A stretch of 64,000 nucleotides of DNA from Candidatus Berkiella cookevillensis (GCF_001431315.2 NZ_LKHV02000001.1:2666001-2730000); one strand, 5' to 3'; shown: positions 8,511-18,056, numbered from the stretch's first letter. Numbers and translations are program-made. The notes: a model not told the origin generated them from the sequence alone.

Positions 8511-9315
8511 GTCGAAAATAGGCAGTATTTTGAAAAAAGCTAAGCACTTCATTATTTTCCCACCACTTCGGCAACCCTAAAAAGGGAAATGGCTGCAAAG
8601 CTCTAGGATTATTGCAATTTGCGGCAACAAGTACAAATTGAGATAACATATGATCTGAAAAAGCAAGGCGCTCCTGCATCGGCAATTCAAAATAGCTTTG
8701 AGTCACACCAATAAAAACTGCTTTGCCTGTCATGCCAATATAGGGATTTAATCCTTTTTCCATTAAACCATGACCAAACACAAAGGCTTCCATCGATTGC
8801 AATCTGCTCTTTTGATGATAAAACAATTCTGACCATTGGTGCTGAAAAGAGAGCTGTGCAATCATGGGATCAGCAGAAATAACAATAAAACCGCACTCAT
8901 CTAATTGCGCTAAAAAACTTTGTGTTTGATTGCGATTTGCTGTCTCTCGCATACCTTCTTCAGAAAAATAGCGTTGAATGATTTGCCATTTGGTTTTTGG
9001 CCAAATAATCCATGAAAGATTGTTAAAGAGATCATGCCAATTATTAGGGCGTGTCATAATTTGGCGGTATGTGAAGGCTGTTTTCTCAAAAGATTTACTA
9101 AAATCCTGTAAGACAAAAGCTACCTGATACTCTTTTTCAAGCGCCATTTGAGCATACATCTCTGTTGCTAATTGATTGTAATCTGTAATGCTCGGAAACT
9201 GTGGATAAGCAGAAAAATAATTCTCAAATAACGCCCCCAAAGGCTCATAACCTTTAAAATCTCTAAAAAAGGTGGGCTTCCAAAAAGCGTTTGTTTTTAA
9301 ATTCTCTTGCGACAT
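8413..9315 (-). CDS. DUF3025 family protein
   Basis: A 300-residue protein with the DUF3025 signatures NWHDLFNNLSWIIWPKTK, a central LDECGFIVISAD (usually FDE.G), and a late PFPFLGLPKWW block ending near YFRPMR. The family is widespread in proteobacteria with unknown function. After the family end there is a tail of about 30 residues, and it is this tail that overlaps the 3' end of mutH (98 bases, opposite strands). The 5' end overlaps the upstream AIG2-like gene by 53 bases, which suggests translational coupling. The ATG at 9315 is the only start that retains the conserved N-terminal region. Confidence 0.8.
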   Translation of the reverse strand: MSQENLKTNAFWKPTFFRDFKGYEPLGALFENYFSAYPQFPSITDYNQLATEMYAQMALEKEYQVAFVLQDFSKSFEKTAFTYRQIMTRPNNWHDLFNNLSWIIWPKTKWQIIQRYFSEEGMRETANRNQTQSFLAQLDECGFIVISADPMIAQLSFQHQWSELFYHQKSRLQSMEAFVFGHGLMEKGLNPYIGMTGKAVFIGVTQSYFELPMQERLAFSDHMLSQFVLVAANCNNPRALQPFPFLGLPKWWENNEVLSFFQNTAYFRPMRNTHAESFVLNNFVDKSLWGQWQSICPDHW

Positions 9316-9793
9316 TCGGATCTTGTGTTGAGGCTATTTGCTGCAAATAATGCAGGTAAATTTCTGGCAACCGGTGCTCTTTTGCACCACTTAACACCAA
9401 TTCTTTGTACCATGAAAAAGGAACTAAATCTTGAAATACATTCTCTTTATGAGCAACATAGGTAAAGGCAAAACAAGGGCTATTATCTGTCTCTCCACCT
9501 GGCATTAAAGGCTCTACTTTGAGTGTAATTTCTTGATTACCATAACCCAATGCGCCTGCTCTATCGAGCAAATGCTTTTCTCTTGCAACTACCTCATATA
9601 AAACACCGTAAACAGACTCTTGTGAGTCTCTCACCTGCACTAAATTGCATTTTCCAGAAGGATCCTGTGAACCTCGATTATGAAAATACAATTTATAGCC
9701 AACAACTTTGGCAATACCTAAGCATGTGGCTTCTTGAAGAATGCTATGCAACAAGGGCGAAAACATTTTATCATCGTAAGCAAAGAATTTCAT
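9263..9793 (-). CDS. gamma-glutamylcyclotransferase/AIG2-like protein, catalytic Glu apparently absent
   Basis: A 176-residue protein with the GGCT/AIG2 fold: an N-terminal FAYDDKM strand, KVVGYKLYFHNRGSQDPSGKCNLVQ and VYGVLYEV. Active family members cyclise gamma-glutamyl amino acids using a glutamate in a segment usually reading LDxxEG. Here that segment is LDRAGALGYG, with glycine where the glutamate is expected, so the enzyme may be inactive or work differently. It overlaps the downstream DUF3025 gene by 53 bases and is probably co-transcribed with it. Fold assignment is good; loss of the catalytic residue is read by eye and needs an alignment. Confidence 0.72.
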   Translation of the reverse strand: MKFFAYDDKMFSPLLHSILQEATCLGIAKVVGYKLYFHNRGSQDPSGKCNLVQVRDSQESVYGVLYEVVAREKHLLDRAGALGYGNQEITLKVEPLMPGGETDNSPCFAFTYVAHKENVFQDLVPFSWYKELVLSGAKEHRLPEIYLHYLQQIASTQDPNVAREFKNKRFLEAHLF

Positions 9794-10177
9794 GGGTCAT
9801 GCCTCATTTATGTTTGTACCATTTTGAGACTACAAAAAGATCATTGCCTGCCTGTCAGTGTAATGCTAAGCCTCCTGTATTGCAAAAAAACCTGGTTAAC
9901 AAACTATATTGATACCTCAACACATTTAATAAAATAAAGAAAATCAACTAAATAACAATCTAGTTGAGGGTTCCTAAAATTTTTCTATCGTGTAAGATGC
10001 TCATCCTTAATAAGAAAACATTATTGTGTAAAATTTAATAGTACATATGCTATTGGCCACCCCAGTAAACCGTGCTAGTCTGCGCCCGATAATAGACATC
10101 TTGGGTAAAGGCTTAGTTATCAGTACCATCAATATCACAAATTTAGTTAAAAAATTAACTTTAAAAGTAAGCATCTA
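9794..10177. other. 384-base intergenic stretch, no gene seen
   Basis: This divergent region between the AIG2-like gene and the phosphate permease is AT-rich with stops in all frames. I see no repeat family member, no strong hairpin and no convincing promoter pair. It presumably carries the promoters of both flanking genes. Confidence 0.5.
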
Positions 10178-11431
10178 ATGGACAGCTGGTCGTTTTATCT
10201 TATTCTCGCAAGTATTTTTGGTTTCTTAATGGCATGGGGTGTCGGCGCAAACGATGTTGCTAATGCAATGGGAACCTCTGTAGGCTCCAAAGCACTTACC
10301 ATCAAACAAGCCATCATTATCGCCACTTTTTTTGAATTTATTGGCGCATTCTTTGCGGGTGGCCAAGTCACGGATACGATTCGCAAAGGCCTTATTGATG
10401 TGGATCATATCGATATTGAGGCGAATATCCTGATACTCGGCATGCTTGCCTCTTTGCTTGCAGCTGCAACCTGGCTGATTGTCGCCTCTCGCTTTGGCTG
10501 GCCAGTCTCAACCTCCCATACGATTGTAGGTGCGATTGTTGGTTTTGCCGCCTTCACACTTGGAACAGAAGCCGTCGAGTGGGAACGCATGTCCCATATT
10601 GCACTTAGCTGGGTGTTATCACCGCTTCTCGGCGGAATTTTGGCATACATACTTTATAGTAGTGTCCAAAAATTGATCTTAAACCAACCTGCTCCCTTTT
10701 TGGCAGCTAAAAAAGTAGTCCCCTATTATATGTTCTTAGTTGGCTTGGTCGTAGCCTCTTTAACTTTTGTCAATGGCATTGATCATCTTGGTCTTGACTT
10801 ACCTAATTATATTGCCTGGGTGATAGCCATCTTATTTGGCTTAGGGCTTGTGCTCATCGGGAAATTTTTCATACGTCGGATTAAAGACAGCCCCAACGAT
10901 AATCAACATTTTCATTATGCCAATGTTGAAAAAGTTTTTGCCATCTTGATGCTCTTTACTGCTTGCGCAATGGCTTTTGCACATGGCTCAAATGATGTTG
11001 CCAATGCTATTGGTCCTCTAGCAGCCATCGAACAATTAGTCACTAGCGGAAAAATTACCGAAGCACAAGAAATACCTGTCTGGATCTTACTGCTTGGTTC
11101 TTTGGGGATCGTGCTTGGCTTGATTATGTATGGTCACAAAGTTATTGCAACCGTAGGCTCTGGTATCACTGAACTGACACCTACTAGAGGTTTTGCTGCA
11201 ACCTTTGCTGCAGCCATTACCGTCGTTATGGCTTCCGGCACAGGGCTTCCCATTTCAACGACCCATACCCTCGTGGGAGCAGTATTAGGTGTGGGACTGG
11301 CAAAAGGAATCAACGCGCTGAATTTAAATGTTATTCGGACGATCTTGATGTCTTGGATAGTCACACTACCTGCAGGTGCCTTACTTTCTATTTCCTTCTT
11401 TCATCTTTTCAAATATACCCTACATATCTAA
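10178..11431 (+). CDS. PiT-family inorganic phosphate permease
   Basis: A 417-residue membrane protein with the two PiT repeats. The first carries GANDVANAMGTSVGSKALT (residues about 23-41) and GWPVSTSHTIVGAIVG; the second carries HGSNDVANAIGPLAA and GLPISTTHTLVGAVLG. These duplicated GANDVAN and STSHT/STTHT motifs are the substrate and ion-coupling sites of low-affinity phosphate transporters. Ten to twelve membrane segments are visible. In many bacteria the permease is encoded next to a PhoU-like DUF47 protein. Here that partner lies 7 kb away at 18627-19298 on the other strand. Confidence 0.93.
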   Translation: MDSWSFYLILASIFGFLMAWGVGANDVANAMGTSVGSKALTIKQAIIIATFFEFIGAFFAGGQVTDTIRKGLIDVDHIDIEANILILGMLASLLAAATWLIVASRFGWPVSTSHTIVGAIVGFAAFTLGTEAVEWERMSHIALSWVLSPLLGGILAYILYSSVQKLILNQPAPFLAAKKVVPYYMFLVGLVVASLTFVNGIDHLGLDLPNYIAWVIAILFGLGLVLIGKFFIRRIKDSPNDNQHFHYANVEKVFAILMLFTACAMAFAHGSNDVANAIGPLAAIEQLVTSGKITEAQEIPVWILLLGSLGIVLGLIMYGHKVIATVGSGITELTPTRGFAATFAAAITVVMASGTGLPISTTHTLVGAVLGVGLAKGINALNLNVIRTILMSWIVTLPAGALLSISFFHLFKYTLHI

Positions 11432-11458
11432 TTTTCAGATCTAAGCAAAGCCGCTTGA

Positions 11459-12766
11459 CTATTCATCCAAGGGGCTATGCTTCGGCTTGCAAAAGGTTTC
11501 TTTAATAAAGGGCACTAAAAGAAAGGCAATTAATAAACAAATTGGCAAAAACATTAATGCTGTGTTGTATGCCTCTATACTATAAATAGGACTACCATCT
11601 GCACTCAGAGAACGATCCCACAAATTATCTAATATTTTACCCACAATAGGCTGCGCTAAGGCGCCACTGGCATTATTCAAAGTATTAATAAAGCCAATCG
11701 CTGTGCCAGTTAAAAGAGGCGCATTAATCTCACGCACAATGGAAAAAGCAAGAATAAAGCCACTAGAAAATGCGCCCAATAAAAACATGAGAACATACAT
11801 CCATTCTCTAGAAACGGGTAAATATAAAATAGCAAACATTACACAAACCGTTGCGATCGCAGCAACGCCCATCGGTATTTGACGTCGTCCTATTTTATCC
11901 GACAACCATCCATAAAATGGTCCCCCAACAGCCCAACCAAAAAAGATCATAGAGGTTAATAGACCTGCAGCATCCTTGCTGAGATTAAAGCGTTCACCAA
12001 AATAAGGCACACCCCACAATTGACCAAAACCAGTCGTAGGCACAAACATAAGACCTGCATAGAGAGAGGCCAGCCATACTTGAGGCGAACGCATCACTAT
12101 CAACAGCCCTTTTAAAATAGGATAATTTTTTTTCATATGCCTAAAAGGCATATTGAATGGTAAATCAGAAATAACAAACCAAATAATGACACTCAATACA
12201 GCACCTAATCCTGCCCCCAGGAATACCGTATGACGCCAACCATAAAGCATCACTAATTTAGCAACAGGCCCTTCTCCTAACACGCCCCCCATCATTCCAA
12301 TGGCAACCATGAGACCCGTTAACAAAGCAAAGCGATTTACCGGAAACCAAAGAGAGGCTAATTTTAAGCATCCAACAACAGCAAATGAACCTCCAATTCC
12401 CATGACAAAACGCCCTAACTCAGCCATCCATAATTCTGTGGCTGTGCCAAAGATAATGCTCCCCAAGCAACAAAACAAAGAGGCAATCGTCAGCAATATA
12501 CGTGGACCATATTTATCCATTAATAATCCAACAGGGATCTGCATGGCAGCATAAGCATAGTAGTAAAACGCCGCTAAATTGCCGAGTTGCTCAGCACCCG
12601 TATTAAAGGCAAGCATTAGATCGTTATGCATAACACTCGGGGAAACAAGCAGCATTAATTCATAGAAATAAAAGATAGCGGCTAAGCCCCAAACGCTAGC
12701 AGCTTTTATAGCTGAGCGTTTGGAGAAATCATAATCATTTAGCATAGATTGTGCTTGAACGGTCAT
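11459..12766 (-). CDS. MFS transporter
   Basis: A 435-residue major facilitator with twelve hydrophobic segments. The loop 2-3 motif is present as PVGLLMDKYGPR, with a weaker counterpart WLSDKIGRRQIP after segment 8. The sequence resembles the MFS carriers common in Legionella and Coxiella, but no substrate can be assigned. The ATG at 12766 begins a cytoplasmic N-terminus of about 20 residues. It converges with the phosphate permease gene (27 bases between stops) and is 85 bases upstream of the stop of the Sel1 gene on the same strand. Confidence 0.85.
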   Translation of the reverse strand: MTVQAQSMLNDYDFSKRSAIKAASVWGLAAIFYFYELMLLVSPSVMHNDLMLAFNTGAEQLGNLAAFYYYAYAAMQIPVGLLMDKYGPRILLTIASLFCCLGSIIFGTATELWMAELGRFVMGIGGSFAVVGCLKLASLWFPVNRFALLTGLMVAIGMMGGVLGEGPVAKLVMLYGWRHTVFLGAGLGAVLSVIIWFVISDLPFNMPFRHMKKNYPILKGLLIVMRSPQVWLASLYAGLMFVPTTGFGQLWGVPYFGERFNLSKDAAGLLTSMIFFGWAVGGPFYGWLSDKIGRRQIPMGVAAIATVCVMFAILYLPVSREWMYVLMFLLGAFSSGFILAFSIVREINAPLLTGTAIGFINTLNNASGALAQPIVGKILDNLWDRSLSADGSPIYSIEAYNTALMFLPICLLIAFLLVPFIKETFCKPKHSPLDE

Positions 12767-12851
12767 TAAAACTTGGCTCCTTACTAATCACGCAAAGCCA
12801 AGCCTCCCATGAATTAGTTCTTCATACTTTCATGTAGACTATAAGACGAGA

Positions 12852-14930
12852 CTAGGTATTACTCTCCTCTATGAGGTTATGATTCTTATAGTGGTGGTGA
12901 TACTCCTTAGATGTCGCTAAGGCGCGTTCTATTTCATTAGGTTTCATATCATATAAAATAGCTTGTAGCATCTCTTGAATATTCTCGAGTCGGCTATCTG
13001 CAGAAATGGACCACCAGCCATAGGCTTTTGGTTTATCTTCTTTAACGCCAGAACCTTCATAGTACATACTTGCAATTCTGTACTGCGCATACTCAGCACC
13101 CATTTTAGCTGCTTTACTAAACCAATTGAATGCTAATTTACGATTTAAGGCTGTACCTTGGCCATTGTAATGCATCAAACCAATATTATAGTAAGCGAGT
13201 GGGAAGCGCTGATTAGCCGCTTGTTTGAAATACTGCATGGCTAATTTATAGTTTCGATCAACATCCTTTCCTTTATAATACAATTCACCCAGTTCATTTT
13301 GTGCAAGGGCATAACCTTGTTTTGCAGAGAGCTCATACCATTGGATTGCTTCTGCAGTATCTTTATCAAAGCCAGTACCAAATTGGTATAAACGACCGAT
13401 TCTGTATTTTGCTTCCGCATTACCAGCTTGTTTATCCGCCATTTTGTGCCAATAAACTGATTTTTCTAAGTCATGATAAGTACCAATACCTCTGAGATAC
13501 ATGATACTTGCCATATATTGTGCATAAGGATCATTTAATAATGCGGCATCATGGAAATGTTCAAAAGCCGCTTTATCGCTTCGAGGCAAACCACGCCCAA
13601 TCATATAATGATCGGCCAACCGGACATGCGCAGTCATTAAATTCCAGCTTGCTGCAATCTTGTACCAGTAATTTGCCAATCCATAGTCTTGAAGGACACC
13701 CTGGCCTGTTGCATACATTTCACCCAGTCTGAATGCGGCATAAGGGTAATCATAGTCAGCACTGACGCGATACCAATGAAAAGCTTTCTTGTAGCTTTGC
13801 TCAATACCATCGCCTATTTCATACATAACCGCTAAATTAAAAGCGCCTTTTGCAGAACCATTCTCTGCCGCTAACAAGAAGCAGTGATAAGCGCGATTTT
13901 TGTTTCGAGCAACCCCTAAACCATTTAAATGCATTTCACCTAATTCAGCCCATGCATCAGCATAGCCTTGATCACCTGCCGCTTCATATAAACGAATCGC
14001 CTTAGGATAGTTTCGACCCAGCACATCATTTGTTGCATATAAATGTGCAAGTCGATACTTCGCTTCGGCCATATCTCTGTCTGCCGCTTGCTGATAGTAA
14101 GCTTCTGCTTTTGTTAAATCTTGATAATTTCTGGCCCATGCTTGATAAAGCTGACCCATTTTGATGAGTGCTTCATCAGCACCACTTTGTAGTGCGCACT
14201 GATACCAATACAGTGCGGTATCGTAATTTTTAGGCACGCCTCTGCCTTCTTTAAAGAGGTAACCTGTTGTGAGCTGCGCTTGAGCCAAACCCTGCTCAGC
14301 TGCATTGATATACCAAAAAGCCGCTTTCTCGTAATTTTGATCCACTGTCAAACCATGGTAATACATATCTGCTAACTGATTTTGTGCAAATTTATTACCC
14401 ATTTTTGCAGCTTCAGTATAAAGGTCAAAAGCCCTCACTAAATCAGCTTCTTTACCTCTTTTGAAGTATTGATTTGCTTGCGCATAAATGGATTCATGAG
14501 AGGTCATGTCGAGATCTTTTTCACCTCGAAACCAACCTAAACCCCAATACCCTGGCCACCTACTTGTTTGAGCATTCGAAAATGGCGTCACCGTGACATC
14601 AGAAATATATTTAGATTTCCACCAATCTGCAAAACTCACGGGTCTTCTGCTCACATCAGGAACAGGATTAGGATGGGTAGGCGCTGCGCTAAATAAATAC
14701 CACTTCGTTTTAGCTTTGGGCTTCATCAAAGCTTTTGGTGCAACTGGATCCGAAGGTGCCTCAGCCATATCATCAACAACCATGATGGAAGGTTGCTTGT
14801 TGTTTTGTGCCTGAGCCACTTTTTTATGGCTCCCTTTATCCCACCAAGCTTGTTGTCCTGATTTTTGACAACCTACTAAACAAACCACAGCAGTCAAGGA
14901 GATATAGGCTAATTTTTTATATTGACGCAC
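12852..14930 (-). CDS. Sel1-repeat (SLR) lipoprotein
   Basis: A 692-residue lipoprotein. The signal peptide ends in the lipobox LVGC with the lipidated cysteine at residue 21, followed by about 110 residues of low-complexity linker. The rest is roughly fourteen tandem Sel1-like repeats of about 36 residues with the pattern A..LG.MY..G.GV..DY..A..WY..AA, forming an alpha-solenoid. Such proteins scaffold protein contacts. In Legionella, SLR proteins such as EnhC and LpnE act in host entry and trafficking, but no such role can be read from sequence alone. The start is a GTG at 14930 with GAGGGA upstream. It follows the barrel gene by 28 bases and is probably co-transcribed. Confidence 0.88.
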   Translation of the reverse strand: MRQYKKLAYISLTAVVCLVGCQKSGQQAWWDKGSHKKVAQAQNNKQPSIMVVDDMAEAPSDPVAPKALMKPKAKTKWYLFSAAPTHPNPVPDVSRRPVSFADWWKSKYISDVTVTPFSNAQTSRWPGYWGLGWFRGEKDLDMTSHESIYAQANQYFKRGKEADLVRAFDLYTEAAKMGNKFAQNQLADMYYHGLTVDQNYEKAAFWYINAAEQGLAQAQLTTGYLFKEGRGVPKNYDTALYWYQCALQSGADEALIKMGQLYQAWARNYQDLTKAEAYYQQAADRDMAEAKYRLAHLYATNDVLGRNYPKAIRLYEAAGDQGYADAWAELGEMHLNGLGVARNKNRAYHCFLLAAENGSAKGAFNLAVMYEIGDGIEQSYKKAFHWYRVSADYDYPYAAFRLGEMYATGQGVLQDYGLANYWYKIAASWNLMTAHVRLADHYMIGRGLPRSDKAAFEHFHDAALLNDPYAQYMASIMYLRGIGTYHDLEKSVYWHKMADKQAGNAEAKYRIGRLYQFGTGFDKDTAEAIQWYELSAKQGYALAQNELGELYYKGKDVDRNYKLAMQYFKQAANQRFPLAYYNIGLMHYNGQGTALNRKLAFNWFSKAAKMGAEYAQYRIASMYYEGSGVKEDKPKAYGWWSISADSRLENIQEMLQAILYDMKPNEIERALATSKEYHHHYKNHNLIEESNT

Positions 14931-14958
14931 GCTTCATTCCCTCTTGGCGTTACAAACA

Positions 14959-15867
14959 TTAAAGTTTATAGGTTATTCCTAAAAAACCACCAACTGATCG
15001 CAAGGTTTTAGCCTTAAATGCTAAACCATCATAGGGTTTTACTGCATCTACAGGACCAAACTTAACGGAATCTAAGTCTGCATATCGATAACTAAAATCC
15101 AGTAGGAAATGTGGTGCTATTTGATAACGAGCACCTAAACCCAATTGCCAACATAAACTCGCCAAACTGCTCGAATGTGTTTGTCTTGCTTGGCCTGCTA
15201 AAGTTAAGGCTGTAATATCAGCCGTCTTTAAGGCTACCCCAACACCCGCCAAAGTAAAGAAGTGCAGATCTCTGGGTTGGAAATCAAACCAATGGTCAAA
15301 GGTATATTCAAAATTATTAAAGAGTGCAATTTTACTAATATCGGCTTGAACTTGAATTGGGGTGCCAGGTGTAACAGGCTTAGATTGGTATTTTAGGGTT
15401 TCTGCTAGCATGAGTTCTAATTCCCATGCCCATTTCTCCCAGTGATAGCCCCAAGCCAACAGCACTGTAAATGAATCATCTTTTTTCTCAGGTTCACTAA
15501 TGGGAACACCGCTACTATAAACAACGGGTGTACCATCTGCTAATGGGTTTGAGGGGTTAATGCCATTGGTTTTGTTTTCAATGTTTTTTAAGCTAACCCT
15601 GGGTTGGCCAAACATAACACGCGTATACCAACGCTTAAAGCTGCGACTTTCTTCGACACTCGCCAGAAAAGCCCGATCAGAATCATCCAGTGATTCCACG
15701 CCTTCTACAGCACTTTTGAAGGTTTTATTTTGTGCATTGCCATAAACACCTGCACCTTGAGGCTCTTCAACAACACCAAAGCCAGCAACGGCTGGTTTAC
15801 TCATTGCAAATATAGTGCAAGCGACTAACATAGCAAAAAAATGGACAACTTTGCTGTTTTGGTACAC
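14959..15867 (-). CDS. outer-membrane beta-barrel protein
   Basis: A 302-residue protein with a signal peptide of about 28 residues (hydrophobic core FFAMLVACTIFAMS, cleavage near AVAG). The C-terminal part has alternating strand patterns, for example YQIAPHFLLDFSYRYADLDSV, and ends GITYKL, typical of OmpW/opacity-like barrels. It is not closely similar to the three-member barrel family elsewhere in the window. The start is GTG at 15867 with AGAGGGA upstream. It lies 28 bases before the Sel1 lipoprotein gene on the same strand. A barrel with a periplasmic or surface solenoid lipoprotein suggests a joint envelope function, which is inference. Confidence 0.75.
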   Translation of the reverse strand: MYQNSKVVHFFAMLVACTIFAMSKPAVAGFGVVEEPQGAGVYGNAQNKTFKSAVEGVESLDDSDRAFLASVEESRSFKRWYTRVMFGQPRVSLKNIENKTNGINPSNPLADGTPVVYSSGVPISEPEKKDDSFTVLLAWGYHWEKWAWELELMLAETLKYQSKPVTPGTPIQVQADISKIALFNNFEYTFDHWFDFQPRDLHFFTLAGVGVALKTADITALTLAGQARQTHSSSLASLCWQLGLGARYQIAPHFLLDFSYRYADLDSVKFGPVDAVKPYDGLAFKAKTLRSVGGFLGITYKL

Positions 15868-15988
15868 TTTCGATCCCTCTTAAATTAAAGCAATTATATT
15901 TTTATTGAGTGCAAGCTTTTTAATTTACATGTCTATGAAAATTAGAAGCTATGCAAAATTTAAATGCAGCGATACATAATGTCCACCA

Positions 15989-16285
15989 TTATTCGCTCTG
16001 CTTCACCGCTTCATTCACACGTTCTCTAAGTTCCTTGCCTGGTTTAAAGTGAGCAACATACTTTCCTTCCGTGTTCACATACTCACCCGTTTTTGGATTG
16101 CGAGCAACGCGTGGTGAGCGATATCTCAAGGCAAAACTACCAAAACCTCTTATCTCTATTCGTTGCCCATTTTCAAGTGCTTCTGACATGTGATCAAAAA
16201 CGAGCTTAACAGCCTGCTCTATCTGTTTAATAGGAGTTTGTGGTTGTTTGTTTGCAAGAATATCAATCAATTCTGCCCTAGTCAT
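15989..16285 (-). CDS. ihfB: integration host factor subunit beta
   Basis: A DNA-bending HU/IHF-family protein. The block [20 protein letters not shown] with RNPKTGE, and the IHF-beta-specific [17 protein letters not shown], identify the beta subunit. The ATG at 16285 gives 98 residues beginning MTRAEL, matching the family's 94-100. A TTG at 16300 would add five residues and is less likely. IHF works as a heterodimer; the alpha gene is not in this window. It is divergent from rpoS, sharing a 220-base upstream region. Confidence 0.92.
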   Translation of the reverse strand: MTRAELIDILANKQPQTPIKQIEQAVKLVFDHMSEALENGQRIEIRGFGSFALRYRSPRVARNPKTGEYVNTEGKYVAHFKPGKELRERVNEAVKQSE

Positions 16286-16505
16286 AACCTCATCATCCAA
16301 CTTATTAGCTTATGTACATACCTAGGCATTGTATCACTACCTTCACGAATATTAACTGCCCATTTCTTTTACATCTATTTTTTTATTAGTTTTCACACTA
16401 ACAACCAACTTATTGTATTTAAAATATAAATTTAAATTGGCCTCTTTTATGCATGTAGTCTGTCAAACAAAAAAAATATCTCAAAATCAAAAGCTGGGGG
16501 AAATT

Positions 16506-17477
16506 ATGAAACAACCATGGAACGGACCAATCGATTATAATCCAAACAAAAGCAAAGCTGCAGCGCCTGTTGCAAGCGAAAATATCGAGCTAGAAGACTT
16601 AAGCATTAATGAGACAGAAGAAGAAAATACCTACCTCGATCTACAAGAATCAGATCCCACACAAATTTACTTAAGAGAGATAGGTGCCACGCCTCTACTC
16701 TCTCAAGAAGAAGAAGTCCATTACGCAAGACTGGCACTTAAAGGCGATCTCAAAGCGCGCAATCATATGATTCAATCTAATCTACGGTTGGTTGTCAAAA
16801 TAGCACGTCGCTATTTCAACCGAGGCCTCACACTCTTAGATCTTATTGAAGAAGGTAACTTAGGGCTTATCAGAGCCGTTGAAAAATTTGATCCTGAGAG
16901 AGGGTTTAGGTTCTCAACTTATGCGACTTGGTGGATTCGTCAAAATATCGAACGTGCCTTGATGAATCAAACCCGCACGATACGATTACCCATTCATATT
17001 ATTAAAGAATTGAATGTTTATTTAAGAAAAGCACGCGATATGTCACAAGCCCTAGATCATGAACCTAATTTTGAAGAGATTGCAAAAACACTCAATATCG
17101 AGGCTGATAATGTAAATAAACTCTTTCGTTTAAATGAAAGAACGCTTTCTTTAGATTCTCCGATGGGCGATGAAACAGACAAGCCATTGATGGAAGCACT
17201 TGCTGAACATAATAGCCAATCGCCTCATCATGAGTTTGAACAAGAAGATCTATTTGTACATTTAATGAGCAGTTTAGAAACCTTAAATGAAAAACAAAAA
17301 TCAATACTTGCACAAAGATTTGGCTTATTTGGCAATGAAGAAACAACGCTGGAAGATGTGGGTAAGGTTGTAGGCTTGACACGCGAACGCGTACGTCAAA
17401 TACAAGTGGAGGCCTTAAAAGAACTCAGAGAAAAAATGGAAAATGAAGGTATTGTGGGTGAAAATCTATTTTGCTAG
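16506..17477 (+). CDS. rpoS: RNA polymerase sigma factor RpoS
   Basis: A 323-residue group 2 sigma-70 protein, the stationary-phase/general-stress factor. Region 1.2 reads [21 protein letters not shown]. Region 2 contains [37 protein letters not shown] and [20 protein letters not shown]. Region 4 ends [18 protein letters not shown]. The DxTQxYLxEIG opening and total length separate it from RpoD and RpoH. The ATG at 16506 has a strong GGGGGAA site; an in-frame ATG at 16413 would add 31 unsupported residues. In other gammaproteobacteria rpoS follows nlpD; here it does not. A hairpin follows at 17514. Confidence 0.95.
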   Translation: MKQPWNGPIDYNPNKSKAAAPVASENIELEDLSINETEEENTYLDLQESDPTQIYLREIGATPLLSQEEEVHYARLALKGDLKARNHMIQSNLRLVVKIARRYFNRGLTLLDLIEEGNLGLIRAVEKFDPERGFRFSTYATWWIRQNIERALMNQTRTIRLPIHIIKELNVYLRKARDMSQALDHEPNFEEIAKTLNIEADNVNKLFRLNERTLSLDSPMGDETDKPLMEALAEHNSQSPHHEFEQEDLFVHLMSSLETLNEKQKSILAQRFGLFGNEETTLEDVGKVVGLTRERVRQIQVEALKELREKMENEGIVGENLFC

Positions 17478-17513
17478 TCGTGCCTAGCTATCATAATGAT
17501 TTATCTCCCTCTG

Positions 17514-17548
17514 CCCCCTTCTTTCTGGCATTCAAAGGAAGAAGGGGG
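17514..17548 (+). terminator. hairpin after rpoS
   Basis: A 12-bp inverted repeat (CCCCCTTCTTTC / GGAAGAAGGGGG, one mismatch) with a 10-base loop starts 37 bases after the rpoS stop. The T-tract is poor (ATTGTTATGTT). The flanking words CCCTCTGC and AGGGGGATTG echo repeat family D, so this may be a repeat remnant serving as terminator. Confidence 0.5.
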
Positions 17549-17611
17549 ATTGTTATGTTCTGCACTCATTTTTTTCATTTAACAACACCTACTGTCAAAC
17601 GGCAAAAAGTA

Positions 17612-17830
17612 TTAATGTGGCGCATAAGACATAACAATCTTAACCGCCATAACAATCAGCAACACAAAGATCGTCACTACAATAATACCTAATGTAATAA
17701 AAACCGCTGGTTTCCCTTTCTGAAAATCACGCGCTCTGTTTTTACTATTTTGTACACCAAACATGGCTGCCAATACACTTGCCAGCATTTCACGCAAACT
17801 TGGTTCTTTTGGATCTTCTATATTTTTCAT
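17612..17830 (-). CDS. DUF2970 small membrane protein
   Basis: A 72-residue protein from the ATG at 17830 (a GTG at 17878 would add 16 residues). The motif EPSLREMLASVLAAMFGVQNSKNRARDF, given here only as its recognisable DUF2970 core around residues 10-37, precedes one membrane segment (FITLGIIVVTIFVLLIVMAV) and a short tail. DUF2970 proteins are small, single-pass and of unknown function, common in proteobacteria. The gene converges with rpoS. Confidence 0.75.
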   Translation of the reverse strand: MKNIEDPKEPSLREMLASVLAAMFGVQNSKNRARDFQKGKPAVFITLGIIVVTIFVLLIVMAVKIVMSYAPH

Positions 17831-17918
17831 TGATTCACTTATTTTTAAAAAATGATTATCTAAGTCTAAAATGAGCACACTGTAGCGTTAATAATTAATA
17901 TGAGTGAAGCGAATAAAA

Positions 17919-18056
17919 GATCCCACTTTTTGAAGGGGGACGCGCACTGATTAAGTGCGCAAGGGGGATTGATACTGCAGATTTAAGTTCAACCAGCTAA
18001 ATCCCTCTGCTCGCACAGCTACGCTGTACGAGCGTCTCCCTTTACAAAAGTGAGAA
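17919..18056. repeat. repeat family D: composite imperfect inverted repeat
   Basis: Two arms of about 55 bases (17919-17972 and 17999-18056) are imperfect inverted copies. Each contains its own hairpin: GCGCACT/AGTGCGC on the left and GCTCGCACAGC/GCTGTACGAGC on the right. The outer parts pair as CCACTTTTTGAAGGGGGACG against the inverted CTCACTTTTGTAAAGGGAGACG-like right arm. The whole could fold as a cloverleaf-like structure. The right half matches 39941-39976. It fills most of the 362-base space between the DUF2970 and ZapB-like genes, where I see no coding sequence. Confidence 0.65.

Noticed and set aside
16413-16505. N-terminal extension of RpoS
   Set aside because: The strong GGGGGAA site precedes the ATG at 16506, and the extra 31 residues have no RpoS counterpart.
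17612-17878. GTG start at 17878 for the DUF2970 gene
   Set aside because: The added 16 residues do not belong to the family and the ATG at 17830 is followed directly by the conserved block.
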